From Dryocola clanedunensis (GTDB taxonomy: Bacteria; Pseudomonadota; Gammaproteobacteria; Enterobacterales; Enterobacteriaceae): a stretch of DNA of 64,000 nucleotides. The stretch lies in assembly GCF_025215155.1 (NCBI RefSeq), contig NZ_JALHAM010000122.1; one strand, given 5' to 3'. The notes beneath the pieces were generated by a model, which saw nothing but the letters and a program-made list of their open reading frames with translations, was not told where the DNA came from and did no database searches. Both the position numbers and the translations under genes were made by a program. This document shows positions 43,908-53,180 of the stretch, one piece after another (position 1 is the first letter of the stretch; each line of letters begins with the position of its first letter).

Positions 43908-44159
43908 TTATCTGTTTTGCCTGTAACGCTGGTAGTAAATCCACCAACAACCGGACCCTGCAAGAACCCCACAAAATACGCCAGCTTTTATTGCTTTCAT
44001 GAAATGAATATCTGAGAAACTAAATTCGCTAGCATAATACAATGAGTAAAATAGCTCTGTCCCAATTTGAATGAGCATGAACCATAGTGGAAAAATGAGC
44101 ATTAGAGCTAAGTTGAGATACAAGAAAGCAAATAACCACTTAAACTTATTTCGCCTCAT
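43908..44159 (-). CDS. Probable immunity protein of the third CDI module (membrane)
   Basis: An 83-aa protein with two hydrophobic helices (FAFLYLNLALMLIFPLWFM; AGVFCGVLAGSGCWW) and a basic end. It overlaps the preceding toxin fragment as ATGA, the same coupling seen in toxin/immunity pairs. Role inferred from position; no family recognised. Confidence 0.55.
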   Translation of the reverse strand: MRRNKFKWLFAFLYLNLALMLIFPLWFMLIQIGTELFYSLYYASEFSFSDIHFMKAIKAGVFCGVLAGSGCWWIYYQRYRQNR

Positions 44160-44725
44160 TTCTTAACCTCCGAATGATCTTTAATCCATTTACCTGCCTG
44201 ATCATTCGAAAATTCAGTTGTTCCAGAATCAAATATGTTTCCAGCGACTCCGGGCAACGGATCTAACGGTAGGGGCTTAGATATCCCCATTCCGACATCA
44301 GTCCAGATCCAGTTTTTCCAGAGCTTCATTGGGTTTAAAACTTTATCAACCTGGCCCTGAGCTAATTTACCGGCTCCATAGCCCAGCCCTGATGCCATAC
44401 CACTCATAGCACCGCCTTTTAATGGATCATCACCTTTAAGGTAACTGGAGGTGCCTCCGCTGATCGCATCAGGCACAGCACCACATTTCCAGTACAGGAC
44501 TGGATTGCCGCCTGTGCCGCCGCGGCTATCTCAGGTGTCGCAGCCGCCAGTACTCCACCACCCAGACCGGCTGGCAACGCCACCATCAGCGCATTCTGCA
44601 TCGCCAGGCCCTTTTTGCAACTATCTGAATCCGGATCCGTTGTGCAGGACATGACATTTTTGGCGTGTTCCTGCACGAATGCAGTCTGACCGTCTTCCGT
44701 TCCGCTCAGCAGGTTATTCTCAACA
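44156..44725 (-). pseudogene. Orphan CdiA C-terminal module 3, frame-disrupted
   Basis: Just after the stop of the previous immunity gene, the frame resumes with VENNLLSGTEDGQTAFVQEH and the conserved pretoxin stretch CTTDPDSDSCKKGLAMQNAL up to AAIQSCTGNVVLC. This frame then runs off (ends 44419), while the toxin part VPDAISGGTSSYLKGDDPLK continues in another frame to 44156. A small indel near 44470-44495 would join them. With no start codon of its own it is an orphan module, silent unless recombined onto cdiA. Confidence 0.65.
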
Positions 44726-44730
44726 ACAAT

Positions 44731-45192
44731 TCACGGATAAAAACGACAAAAAATAAGTATGATGAATAGAACTCTAGCCATCCATAAAACCACGAATTGC
44801 GGTTGCAGTCTTAAATTTATGAAAAGCTCTTTTGCAAAAGCAATACCTTTTTTATTTTCATACTCCACATTAGATAGGAAACGACAATGAATAAAAAATA
44901 AAACAATACCCACAAGCCAGATTACATCTATCAAAAAATCTTCCGAATGGGTGTTTTGTTTATACCCAAAAGCTAAGCCAAATATGAAGATGCACAGAAT
45001 AGATAAGGCTGAAACATTTGGTTTCCAACCAGAACAAAACAGTATGTAATCAAAAAACAAAAAAGAATCACGCCCGAACTTAACCCCACCTAACTCTGTA
45101 TATATATAAATGGCGAACAGAACGGTAAATGCAATCATAGACAGTGCCAATAGAGACAGGAACACGATTGAGTATGAATCATTTAAAATCAT
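44731..45192 (-). CDS. Orphan CdiI-type immunity protein (membrane)
   Basis: The start at 45192 gives 153 aa and about four hydrophobic helices (YSIVFLSLLALSMIAFTVLF; ALSILCIFIFGLAFGY; DVIWLVGIVLFFIHCRFLS; FVVLWMARVLFIILIF). It shares GRDSFLFFDY, FSNV-like FLSNVEY and FVVLW with the main immunity protein at 45715, so the two are paralogues. It overlaps the orphan toxin module by 14 bases, exactly as the main pair does. Confidence 0.75.
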   Translation of the reverse strand: MILNDSYSIVFLSLLALSMIAFTVLFAIYIYTELGGVKFGRDSFLFFDYILFCSGWKPNVSALSILCIFIFGLAFGYKQNTHSEDFLIDVIWLVGIVLFFIHCRFLSNVEYENKKGIAFAKELFINLRLQPQFVVLWMARVLFIILIFCRFYP

Positions 45193-45685
45193 GGCGATAG
45201 ACCTCCTTCGTTGAAGTGCCATTGACATCTACACCTTTGATTTCCGTAGCACTCCAACCCCAATTTGGTCCAGCGCCGAAAGAGAAACCAATGCCATCCT
45301 TCCATGCTGAAACACCAATTGAACCTAATCCTAATCCGGCATTAAACGAATAATCATTAGCTGGATTGCCTATTATTCCAGGCATGTATGGTCCAAAAGC
45401 TATCCCTACGGACGCACCACCATGTGCTCCTATACTATAAATTTTTCCTTCACTAACAGCGAGATGATTATCATCCAGAGTTCCATTTAAAGTGAAGCCA
45501 CGGATAAAGCTGACATCCGCACCAGCCTGTCCCACCGGGTGAACCTTATATGTTGTGCCCCAGGAAGGTCCCAAATGTGACGCATCAATTGCATCATTGA
45601 TCTCTTCTGCACTCTTTCCTTGTTGACTCGGATCAAACGCCAGAGAAGCATCCTGCTGTACGCGAGGCGGCACAAGCCCAGACAT
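45179..45685 (-). CDS. Orphan CdiA C-terminal toxin module 2
   Basis: The 168-aa frame starts MSGLVPPRVQQDASLAFDPS; upstream codons for SWVEVENN extend the similarity back to about 45713. The first ~50 residues equal those of the main CdiA tip. The middle differs (DVSFIRGFTLNGTLDDNHLA), and the end is similar (GIGFSFGAGPNWGWSATEIK to EVYRHDFK). No nuclease motif is visible; the glycine/aromatic pattern suggests beta strands. It has no obvious promoter and is probably a reserve toxin exchanged into cdiA by recombination. Confidence 0.75.
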   Translation of the reverse strand: MSGLVPPRVQQDASLAFDPSQQGKSAEEINDAIDASHLGPSWGTTYKVHPVGQAGADVSFIRGFTLNGTLDDNHLAVSEGKIYSIGAHGGASVGIAFGPYMPGIIGNPANDYSFNAGLGLGSIGVSAWKDGIGFSFGAGPNWGWSATEIKGVDVNGTSTKEVYRHDFK

Positions 45686-45714
45686 TGAATTATTCTCAAC
45701 TTCAACCCAGCTTT

Positions 45715-46185
45715 TTAGTACCCTTCTTTATAGAAATACAAAACAAAAAATGCAATATATAATAATCGTGATAACCATAACACAACAAAGTGGGGTTTAA
45801 GCCCCCCCCCCCAAAGAAGCTCTCTAAAAAAAATTATTTTTTTACCCTTGCTATAACTAATCCCAGATAAAAATCGCCCATGTATAAAAAACAAAACAGC
45901 AGCAAGAACTCCCAAGAAGTTTATAAACAAATTTTCAAGGTTGTAGTTTTTAATATAGTCTTGTGCCAAACCCGTAAGTACAACGATAAGCATTGACATA
46001 CTAGGGACATCAGCTTTCCAGCCTGAGCCAAAGAACATGTAATCGAAAAACAAGAAAGAATCCCGACCAACTTTGGCCTCTCCTAGCTCTTTGTATATAA
46101 AAAATACAAAAAACGCAAAAAACACAAACATGAAAAATACAGAAGAAAATAGAAACACATAAAAATAAAAATCATTTGAAGTCAT
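45715..46185 (-). CDS. cdiI: CdiI immunity protein for the main CdiA toxin (membrane)
   Basis: The start at 46185 (MTSNDFYFYVFLFSSVFF) gives 156 aa with about four hydrophobic helices. It overlaps the cdiA stop by 14 bases and directly follows the toxin tip. Multi-helix immunity suggests that the toxin acts at or in the inner membrane. An 11-C run (plus strand 45802-45812) encodes Trp-Gly-Gly-Gly near the C-terminus, a place where slippage would knock out immunity. Confidence 0.8.
   Translation of the reverse strand: MTSNDFYFYVFLFSSVFFMFVFFAFFVFFIYKELGEAKVGRDSFLFFDYMFFGSGWKADVPSMSMLIVVLTGLAQDYIKNYNLENLFINFLGVLAAVLFFIHGRFLSGISYSKGKKIIFFRELLWGGGLKPHFVVLWLSRLLYIAFFVLYFYKEGY
45802..45812. repeat. 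11-base C/G homopolymer in cdiI
   Basis: Eleven consecutive C on the plus strand (G on the coding strand) inside cdiI, in an otherwise AT-rich gene. Tracts of this length are prone to slippage. Confidence 0.9.
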
Positions 46186-49100
46186 GACGGTATAGTTCCT
46201 CTGTGGCATTACCATTGACATCAACGCCACCAAATTTCGTTGCGCTAACCCCCCAAGACGGCCCAACACCAAATGAAAATCCTATGCCATCCTTGCTACC
46301 TGATAACCCCCATGATGTTACACCCGCTCCAGCATTAATAGAAAAATCATGTTCCGGCGTACCTATAATACCGGGGAAATATGGCCCAAATGATAAACCT
46401 ATGGTAGCCCCACCATGAGCACCAATCCCATACGCATCTCCACCATTAATAGCCGCATGATTATCATCAGCGCTGATCGAGTAAGCACGCCCATATGTAC
46501 CAAGAGAAGCATCACCGCCAACTTGTGTGACTGGATGAACTTTATATGTTGTTCCCCATGACGGCCCCAAATGTGACGCATCAATTGCATCATTGATCTC
46601 TTCTGCACTCTTTCCTTGCTGACTTGGATCAAACGCCAGAGAAGCATCCTGCTGTACGCGAGGCGGCACAAGCCCAGACATTGAGTTATTCTCAACCGAG
46701 TTCTTCCCGGCCTGAGCACCCGTCACGGCACCCGCCGTGCTGTCCGCGGCCACGCCGCCTGCAAGACCGGCTGCCAGTGTACCTAATGCGCTCAGGGTTT
46801 GCTTCTGTTCTTCGCTCAGCTCGGCCATCTTTTTACCCGGGTACAGCTCTCCGGCGATGTAGCGGGCCATCAGCTCGCCGCTGACCGCGCCCGTGGCGCC
46901 CGCCAGCGCACTGTTGCCGCTGGCCTGGGCGGCGAGGGCGCCCCACACAGCGTGGGCCATGGCGTTGGCTTCTGTGTTGACTTTGCCGCTAACCGGGTCG
47001 GTGGTCATATCGTGGATAACACCTGCCACGTACGGACTCAGGCCTCCTGCAATGGCCTGGCCGATATTGCCGCCCGCCAGGCCCTGCAGGGCAGCGGTGA
47101 CGGCCTGCGCGGCAACCTGGTATTTACCGCCGGTTCCGTAGCCGGATTGACTGAACGCCTCATTATAAGCCGTGTCATAGGCCTGTTTCTGGAGAGTTTC
47201 CGGGGTGATTTCCTTGCCGTCCTTCTCAAGCTTCGCCTTAGCTTCCGCCAGGGCCGTCGGGTCGTTCTGCTTCTCTTTCGCCGCCTTCGTCGCCTCTGTC
47301 TCTCCCCGGGTACGAACGATATCCATCGCCTGGCTGGCAATGTCCCCAATCAGCTGCGCTTCCTGCAGGCGGCGCTGCTCTTTTTCCTTGTCAAAGATGG
47401 GGGAGAGCGTCTGGTTGGCGTGCTCCACGTCGCGGCTCAGGTTGGCGACGTCCTGGGTCTGCTTGTCCTTGTCCCGGATGGTTATCGTGCCGTTACTCAC
47501 CGCCGAGCGGGTCGTTGAGTCCGCGCTGTCGCTGCCGTTAACGCCAACCAGCAGGCTGTTGGCCATGTTGCCGGTGAACTGGTCCGCGATGCTGCCGCCG
47601 GTGCTGGCTCCGATGCTCAGGTGCTCAACCTTATACTCGGCGTGGTTGTTGATATCCCCGAAGCCCAGCGTGCCGGTGTCGAGGCGGTTCTTCTCCGCGC
47701 TGCCCGTTGAACCAATCACGGCCCCGTTCAGCTGCGTGTGTTCACCCACGGTGATATCAAACCCGCCTTTCCCGGCAAAGATGCCGGTCTGCTCAATAAC
47801 CGAGTCCCAGGTGCTGTGCATCTTGTCCCGCGCCAGGTTCACCGAAGCGGAGCCGCCGCTCATGCTGCCGCTGATGCCGCCGCTGGCGCTGGTCTGCTTC
47901 GAATCGTAGCTGTCGCTGTCCTGCTCGCTGGTCAGGACAAGGCTGCGGCCCACGTCCATCATCACCTGGCTGCCGCTGACCTGCGCCCCGGTCAGCGCGG
48001 TGTCGCGCCCGCTGACGATGCTGACGCCGTTGCCCGCGTCCAGCGTGGTCTCCGAGTGGGTGGTGCCGTTGCCGCGCTCGTTGCCTCTGCTTTTGTTGCC
48101 GCTGGCGTTAACGGTAAGGCCGTTGCTGCCCTGGCCGAAGTTAATACCCACGCCTACCGCGCCGCCGTGGCTCTCGTTTTTGCCGTCGAGCCTGCTGGTG
48201 TTGACGCCGGAGTCCAGCAGCACGTCACGCTTCGCGCCGAGCGCCAGGTCGTTCCCGGCCTGCAGCTGGCTGCCCTGAACGTGGACGTCGGTGCCGGTGG
48301 CGCTGACGCTGAGGTTTTTGCCCGCCTGCACGGTGCTGCCCTGTGAATAGCGGTTGGTCTGGGTCTGTTCGGAGGTGGACGACTGGCTGCCGTACGACAG
48401 GTTCACCCCAATCATGCTCTCAGGGTTACCGCCCTGCGCCTGGTTCAGCTGCATACCCTGATAAGCCTGCACGCCGGAGAGCGCCGCTTTGACGCCGTTG
48501 AGGGCGGCGAGCCTGCCGCTGTCTTCGTTACTGGCGGTGTTGGCGCTGCTGACGGCGGTGCTGATGGCGCTGCCGATGGTGCCGGAGAGGGCGAGGGTGA
48601 GGCCGCTTTGCTTCTGCTCCACCCTGTGGGTCTGGCTGCTCTGGCTGTCCGCGGCGAGGATGTCCACCGCTTTGCCCGTGAGATTGATGTCCCGGCCCGC
48701 CAGCACGTCGGAGCCTTTTACCGTCAGGGTATTTCCGGCGGTGAGGTCCACGCTGCCGTTAATGCTGCCGACGGTGCTGCCCGCGCTGGTCAGGGTGCTG
48801 CCGGTGTCGGTGGTTTTAACGTCTTTTTTGCCGTAGCTCACGCCGATGCCGCCGGTGCCGGACAGGCCGGTTTTTTTCACCTGGCGCTGATGGTCCTCCA
48901 GGCGGGACTCCTGCGCGTCGAGAATGGCGAGATTGTTCCCGGCCGCCAGGCTCAGGTCACCGGTGCCGGCAACGCTGCTGCCCTGGACAGTCAGGTCATG
49001 TCCCGCCTGCATCCGCACCGTGTCGCCGCCAAAGTCGCTGCCCACGGCGGTACGGCTGCTTATTTCGTCGTGGGTGAGGGTGGTTTTTTTCGACAGCGCG

Positions 49101-52100
49101 CCTTTCGCCGTCTGGCGGCTGTTCTCGGTCAGATGGAAGGCGGCGTCCCCCTCGCGGATGCTGATATCGTTGCCTGCGACGACCAGAAGATCGCTGCGGG
49201 CGTTGACCGTTGCCGCGCGGGCGCTCACGTCATGTCCGGCCTGCAGCTGAATATCGCCGCCGCTTATCTGCGTGCCGACGTCCGTACTCTGCGTCAGGGT
49301 GCGGTCGGTGCCTTTTCCCCACGAGCCGGATTCGCTATGGGTGGTGGTCAGCGTGCCCATCGTCAGATCGTGACCGGCGAGGATCTGCGTCAGGCTGCCG
49401 CTGCCTGCGCTGCCGATGTCGGTGGCGGTCAGGTTCATGTCGTTCCCGGCCTGCAGGCCCAGCTGCCCGCCGTCGTTCTGCACGTAAATGCCCGCCACCC
49501 GGTCAATGTGGCGCTCCGCTTCCGCGCCGCGCAGGGTGCTGCTGCTGGTGAAGTCCCGTCCGGCGTAGGCCGTAAGCGCGTCTGCGGCCCACAGCGTGCC
49601 GCCGGTGTTGGTGATGTCGTTTCGTGCCTGCAGGTTTACCTGGCCGCCGCTAATCAGGCCGCTGTTGAACAGGTTCTCCGCGGTGAGCTGTGTAACGTCG
49701 CGCCCGGCAATGGTGCCGCTGTTGGTCAGATCCCCGCCGACGGCCAGCCCCACCTGCCTGCCCGCGAGCAGGGCACCACTGCCGTCCACGTCGCCCGGCA
49801 CCACCTTCGCGTAGACCTGCGGCACCAGCACCTGCTGGCGGCTGCCGTCCGGGAGCAGCACGGTCTGGCTCACCATCCACACGAGGTCGGTGGTGAGCTG
49901 GCTCATCTGTTCTGCTGTCAGCGCCACACCGGGCTTCAGGCCCCATTTTTGTCCGATCTCAATGCCGTTGTTCATCAGCATCTTGTACTGCTCTTCGTCG
50001 CTGCGGGTCTCGCCGAGGTAGCGCTGCCCGGTCAGGGCGACGACCTGTTCGCGGATCAGCCGCTGCTCGTAATAGCCGTCGCCGAGCCGTTTCTGGATGT
50101 TGTTCGGGTCGGTGATAAACGCCTGCATCATGTAGTCAGAGCTGAGCCATTTTTTCCGATCCGTAAATCGCGGATCGGTTTCTATCAGGTACGTGGCGGT
50201 ATTTTCAGGATGCCTGAGGAAGAGGCTGCCGTCGGGCAGGCGCAGGTCGGGAGTGGAGGTGGTCATGCCGTCCATCGTTGGAAGTACCTGCGACAGAGAG
50301 CTGGTATCCCTGCGGGCGATCGTGGTTCCGCTGCTGGTGATATCGACATTTCCCTGATAGGCCATCGTTTTGAGGTCGATAGTGCGCACGACCGGGGCCG
50401 GTTTGTAATTGCTTTTTTTCGTGCCCTGGGAGGTTTTCGTGCCGGTGATGCTGTGCTTTTTCCTGGCATACCAGCGGGTCTGCTTGCCGACGTCCGTCGT
50501 GATCTGCTCGCCCATGGTGGCGACATTGTTCAGGGTGTCGATTGCCGCGGAAAGTAACCTACCCGCCACAATACGGCTGTCGTGGTTGTTCAGCTCGCGG
50601 CTTTTAATGGTCATGCTGCCGCCGGCGATAATCTGCCCCGGGTCGGTTTCCACCACCTGGGTTTCGGTTACCGTGCGGTCGTATTTGTACTCGTAGAAGG
50701 TATTTCCGCTGGTGCCGTCCGGCATTTTCGCTTTATGTACGCCGTACTTGTTCTTGCTGGATGTGTCGATGTCCGCCCAGTCAAAACGCTGGGTGGCACC
50801 GGAAAGTACCCCTTCGTGGTGCGCTGATTGCTCGGTCACCACCGTTCGGGTCACCAGATTATCGTTGATGTTGTTGATCTGTCCGATGCTAAGCCACATG
50901 TCCCCGGCGGATTCAACGGTGGAACTGTGGTTGCTGAGCCTGTCGGCCTGGCCTGTGGCGGTGAGGTTCTCGTCAAGTGCGCCGCCGATAGCTAAGCTTC
51001 CGCCGCTGTAGATCAGCCCGTGGTCAAGGTTGTTAATGGTGCCAGCGCCGATGTCGAGCTGCTCGCGTGAGGCAATTGTTGCCGCCGTTCCGTCTTCGGC
51101 AAGGTTATCGAGCGTGCCGGTGGCGATGGCGATATGGTCACCATAAATTCGTCCGGTGCCGGTATTGAGCAGGCTGACGGAGTCAATGTGCGTCAGCCCG
51201 CCGTCAATCAGCCCCCGGTTGGCCAGCGCACCTGCGATGCGCAGATGGTTCTCACCGGCACTGATTTCCGCCGTCGCGCTGTTCAGCAGGCTGGCTGCAT
51301 CCAGATTCAGTACGCCACCGGCTTTGATAATATTGTCGTTGGTCAAGCTTTGCGGGGTAGAGAAGGTCAGGGTGCCGTTGGCAATCACCTCGCCCTGGTT
51401 GTGGAAAGCCTGACTGAGCGCAAGCGACATGTCTCCCTGCGACAGAACCTGCCCGTCGCCGGTAAGGGATCTGGCGACAAGATCCAAAGACTGCCCGGCG
51501 ATCATCGTGCCGTCCAGGTTGTTGATATCCAGAGCCTGCCCAGCGCGAGTGTCGCTGACCTTCATGGCCGCACCGGACGAGAGCAGGCCCTTGCTGTTAT
51601 CCAGACGCTCACTGGCAATCTCCAGCATTTCGCCGCTACGAATGATGCCCGTGTTGTTATCCAGTTCGGCGGTGGTGATGGTTACCGACTGGCCTTCAAT
51701 CCCCAGACCCTCTCCCTGGGTTTGCTGGTTACTGAGCTTCGCGCTGTTCAGTACGATCTTGTCGGCCACCAGCTTGCCGGAGACGTTGGCTATTGTTCCC
51801 TTAGCGGTGGAGAGTTTTAGCGTTTTTTGGGCAGAGACGGATGCCCGCGAAGTGTTGATATTTTCGCTGGCAGAGACTGCCAGACTGCCGCCCGCCGTCC
51901 GACTGTCGCTGATATCTACCGACACGCCCTGCATGCGCAGGGAGCCAGCAGCGATATTCTGCCCGTGGGCGTTTAGCCTTCCCTGGCTGTTGAGGGTTAA
52001 CTCTCCGGCACTCAGGCTTTTACCGGTACTGTCTACGCCCGCAGCAAACACGCTTTGTTTACTGGCATCAATGGTTTTTGCGCTGATTTGCGTCTGTTTC

Positions 52101-53170
52101 CCGCCAGCAATAATGCCGCTGTTCACCAGATTCTCCGTGGCGCTGACCGTCATATTTTCTGCTGCGTAAAGCGAGCCGCTGTTTTCAATTCGACCGTCAG
52201 CCGTAACCGTCACGCTGCCCGCCGAAGCGCCCAGCGTGCCGGCGTTACGCACGCCAACGCCTTTTTCGGTGCCAATCAGACGGATTTTCTGCGCGTACAT
52301 GCCGCCAAGCTGGGAAACATCTATCGCTACCGCAGGCGGAGAGGGAGAGGCGGACGTTTGTTTTTTCATGGTCTGGTGGTCGGCGGCGACGAGGTTCTGG
52401 CCTGCGGTAACGTTCAGCTCATTGGCCCAGATCCCAGCGTTGACTTTGACCGCGCGGGCAATGAGATCGGTGCTGTCCTGGCCGGTAGAATCCATGCCGC
52501 GGCCCTGAATAACGATCTCCCCCTGACGCACGTCGTAACCCGTTATCTGACCGTTGCTGAGCTGCGTCTGGCCCGTGGTCAGCGTGCTGCGGCTGGCGTT
52601 GATGAAACCGCAGCCGTCGCAGGTGATGCCCGCTGGATTGGCGATAATAACCTGGGCTTTTTGACCGGCGACTTCAATCACGCCGTTAAGCTGGCTGGGG
52701 TTGCGGGAATTCACCTCGTTTAAGATGATTTTCGCTTCACCTTTTGCCAGCCAGGGATTGGCGGTGACCATGCCTCCCAGCTGGCTCTGCGCGGCCTTGT
52801 GGGAGTTATTGAGGATGACGCCTCGCTGGTTAACATCAAACTGGCTGTATTTGTTATGAGAAACGCCTTTGCCGTTCGGCGTCTGGATGTTGACCTGCGG
52901 CGTACCGTTTGCGCTGTTGATGATGGTAGGGCGCTGATTTTTAGCGGCGGTATTATCGGCAACCAGACCTGCCTGAGCGTTCACGCTGATGCAGCCCAGC
53001 GCCAGCAGCAGGCTAAAGCTGAGCCTGGACAAAGCACAGGTACGCTGGGCCGTCTGTTCCACGCAGGATGAAGATGATGAAGCTGCACGGCCTGACGCCG
53101 CGATATCTGCGACCACCATCAACATGCCGCGCGCTTTGTTATAGATGACGCGATAGCGATTTTTATTCAT
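46172..53170 (-). CDS. cdiA: Contact-dependent growth inhibition effector CdiA
   Basis: A 2332-aa two-partner secreted filamentous haemagglutinin-like exoprotein. Residues 1-67 are an extended signal peptide (MNKNRYRVIYNKARGMLMVV, cleaved after AQA). The TPS domain (about 70-310) has NKYSQFDVNQRGVILNN and the NPXG motif IIANPAGITCDGCGF. Haemagglutinin repeats fill about 350-1900. The VENN motif is at 2159-2162. The last 174 residues are the toxin tip, with GIGFSFGVGPSWGVSATKFG and the end ELYRHDFK. It is intact, 10 bases downstream of cdiB. Confidence 0.95.
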   Translation of the reverse strand: MNKNRYRVIYNKARGMLMVVADIAASGRAASSSSSCVEQTAQRTCALSRLSFSLLLALGCISVNAQAGLVADNTAAKNQRPTIINSANGTPQVNIQTPNGKGVSHNKYSQFDVNQRGVILNNSHKAAQSQLGGMVTANPWLAKGEAKIILNEVNSRNPSQLNGVIEVAGQKAQVIIANPAGITCDGCGFINASRSTLTTGQTQLSNGQITGYDVRQGEIVIQGRGMDSTGQDSTDLIARAVKVNAGIWANELNVTAGQNLVAADHQTMKKQTSASPSPPAVAIDVSQLGGMYAQKIRLIGTEKGVGVRNAGTLGASAGSVTVTADGRIENSGSLYAAENMTVSATENLVNSGIIAGGKQTQISAKTIDASKQSVFAAGVDSTGKSLSAGELTLNSQGRLNAHGQNIAAGSLRMQGVSVDISDSRTAGGSLAVSASENINTSRASVSAQKTLKLSTAKGTIANVSGKLVADKIVLNSAKLSNQQTQGEGLGIEGQSVTITTAELDNNTGIIRSGEMLEIASERLDNSKGLLSSGAAMKVSDTRAGQALDINNLDGTMIAGQSLDLVARSLTGDGQVLSQGDMSLALSQAFHNQGEVIANGTLTFSTPQSLTNDNIIKAGGVLNLDAASLLNSATAEISAGENHLRIAGALANRGLIDGGLTHIDSVSLLNTGTGRIYGDHIAIATGTLDNLAEDGTAATIASREQLDIGAGTINNLDHGLIYSGGSLAIGGALDENLTATGQADRLSNHSSTVESAGDMWLSIGQINNINDNLVTRTVVTEQSAHHEGVLSGATQRFDWADIDTSSKNKYGVHKAKMPDGTSGNTFYEYKYDRTVTETQVVETDPGQIIAGGSMTIKSRELNNHDSRIVAGRLLSAAIDTLNNVATMGEQITTDVGKQTRWYARKKHSITGTKTSQGTKKSNYKPAPVVRTIDLKTMAYQGNVDITSSGTTIARRDTSSLSQVLPTMDGMTTSTPDLRLPDGSLFLRHPENTATYLIETDPRFTDRKKWLSSDYMMQAFITDPNNIQKRLGDGYYEQRLIREQVVALTGQRYLGETRSDEEQYKMLMNNGIEIGQKWGLKPGVALTAEQMSQLTTDLVWMVSQTVLLPDGSRQQVLVPQVYAKVVPGDVDGSGALLAGRQVGLAVGGDLTNSGTIAGRDVTQLTAENLFNSGLISGGQVNLQARNDITNTGGTLWAADALTAYAGRDFTSSSTLRGAEAERHIDRVAGIYVQNDGGQLGLQAGNDMNLTATDIGSAGSGSLTQILAGHDLTMGTLTTTHSESGSWGKGTDRTLTQSTDVGTQISGGDIQLQAGHDVSARAATVNARSDLLVVAGNDISIREGDAAFHLTENSRQTAKGALSKKTTLTHDEISSRTAVGSDFGGDTVRMQAGHDLTVQGSSVAGTGDLSLAAGNNLAILDAQESRLEDHQRQVKKTGLSGTGGIGVSYGKKDVKTTDTGSTLTSAGSTVGSINGSVDLTAGNTLTVKGSDVLAGRDINLTGKAVDILAADSQSSQTHRVEQKQSGLTLALSGTIGSAISTAVSSANTASNEDSGRLAALNGVKAALSGVQAYQGMQLNQAQGGNPESMIGVNLSYGSQSSTSEQTQTNRYSQGSTVQAGKNLSVSATGTDVHVQGSQLQAGNDLALGAKRDVLLDSGVNTSRLDGKNESHGGAVGVGINFGQGSNGLTVNASGNKSRGNERGNGTTHSETTLDAGNGVSIVSGRDTALTGAQVSGSQVMMDVGRSLVLTSEQDSDSYDSKQTSASGGISGSMSGGSASVNLARDKMHSTWDSVIEQTGIFAGKGGFDITVGEHTQLNGAVIGSTGSAEKNRLDTGTLGFGDINNHAEYKVEHLSIGASTGGSIADQFTGNMANSLLVGVNGSDSADSTTRSAVSNGTITIRDKDKQTQDVANLSRDVEHANQTLSPIFDKEKEQRRLQEAQLIGDIASQAMDIVRTRGETEATKAAKEKQNDPTALAEAKAKLEKDGKEITPETLQKQAYDTAYNEAFSQSGYGTGGKYQVAAQAVTAALQGLAGGNIGQAIAGGLSPYVAGVIHDMTTDPVSGKVNTEANAMAHAVWGALAAQASGNSALAGATGAVSGELMARYIAGELYPGKKMAELSEEQKQTLSALGTLAAGLAGGVAADSTAGAVTGAQAGKNSVENNSMSGLVPPRVQQDASLAFDPSQQGKSAEEINDAIDASHLGPSWGTTYKVHPVTQVGGDASLGTYGRAYSISADDNHAAINGGDAYGIGAHGGATIGLSFGPYFPGIIGTPEHDFSINAGAGVTSWGLSGSKDGIGFSFGVGPSWGVSATKFGGVDVNGNATEELYRHDFK

Positions 53171-53180
53171 CCTTGAATCC

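Noticed and set aside
48608..50557. A 649-codon plus-strand frame inside cdiA
   Set aside because: Antisense shadow of the repetitive cdiA sequence; low-complexity Ala/Gly/Val content and no family features.
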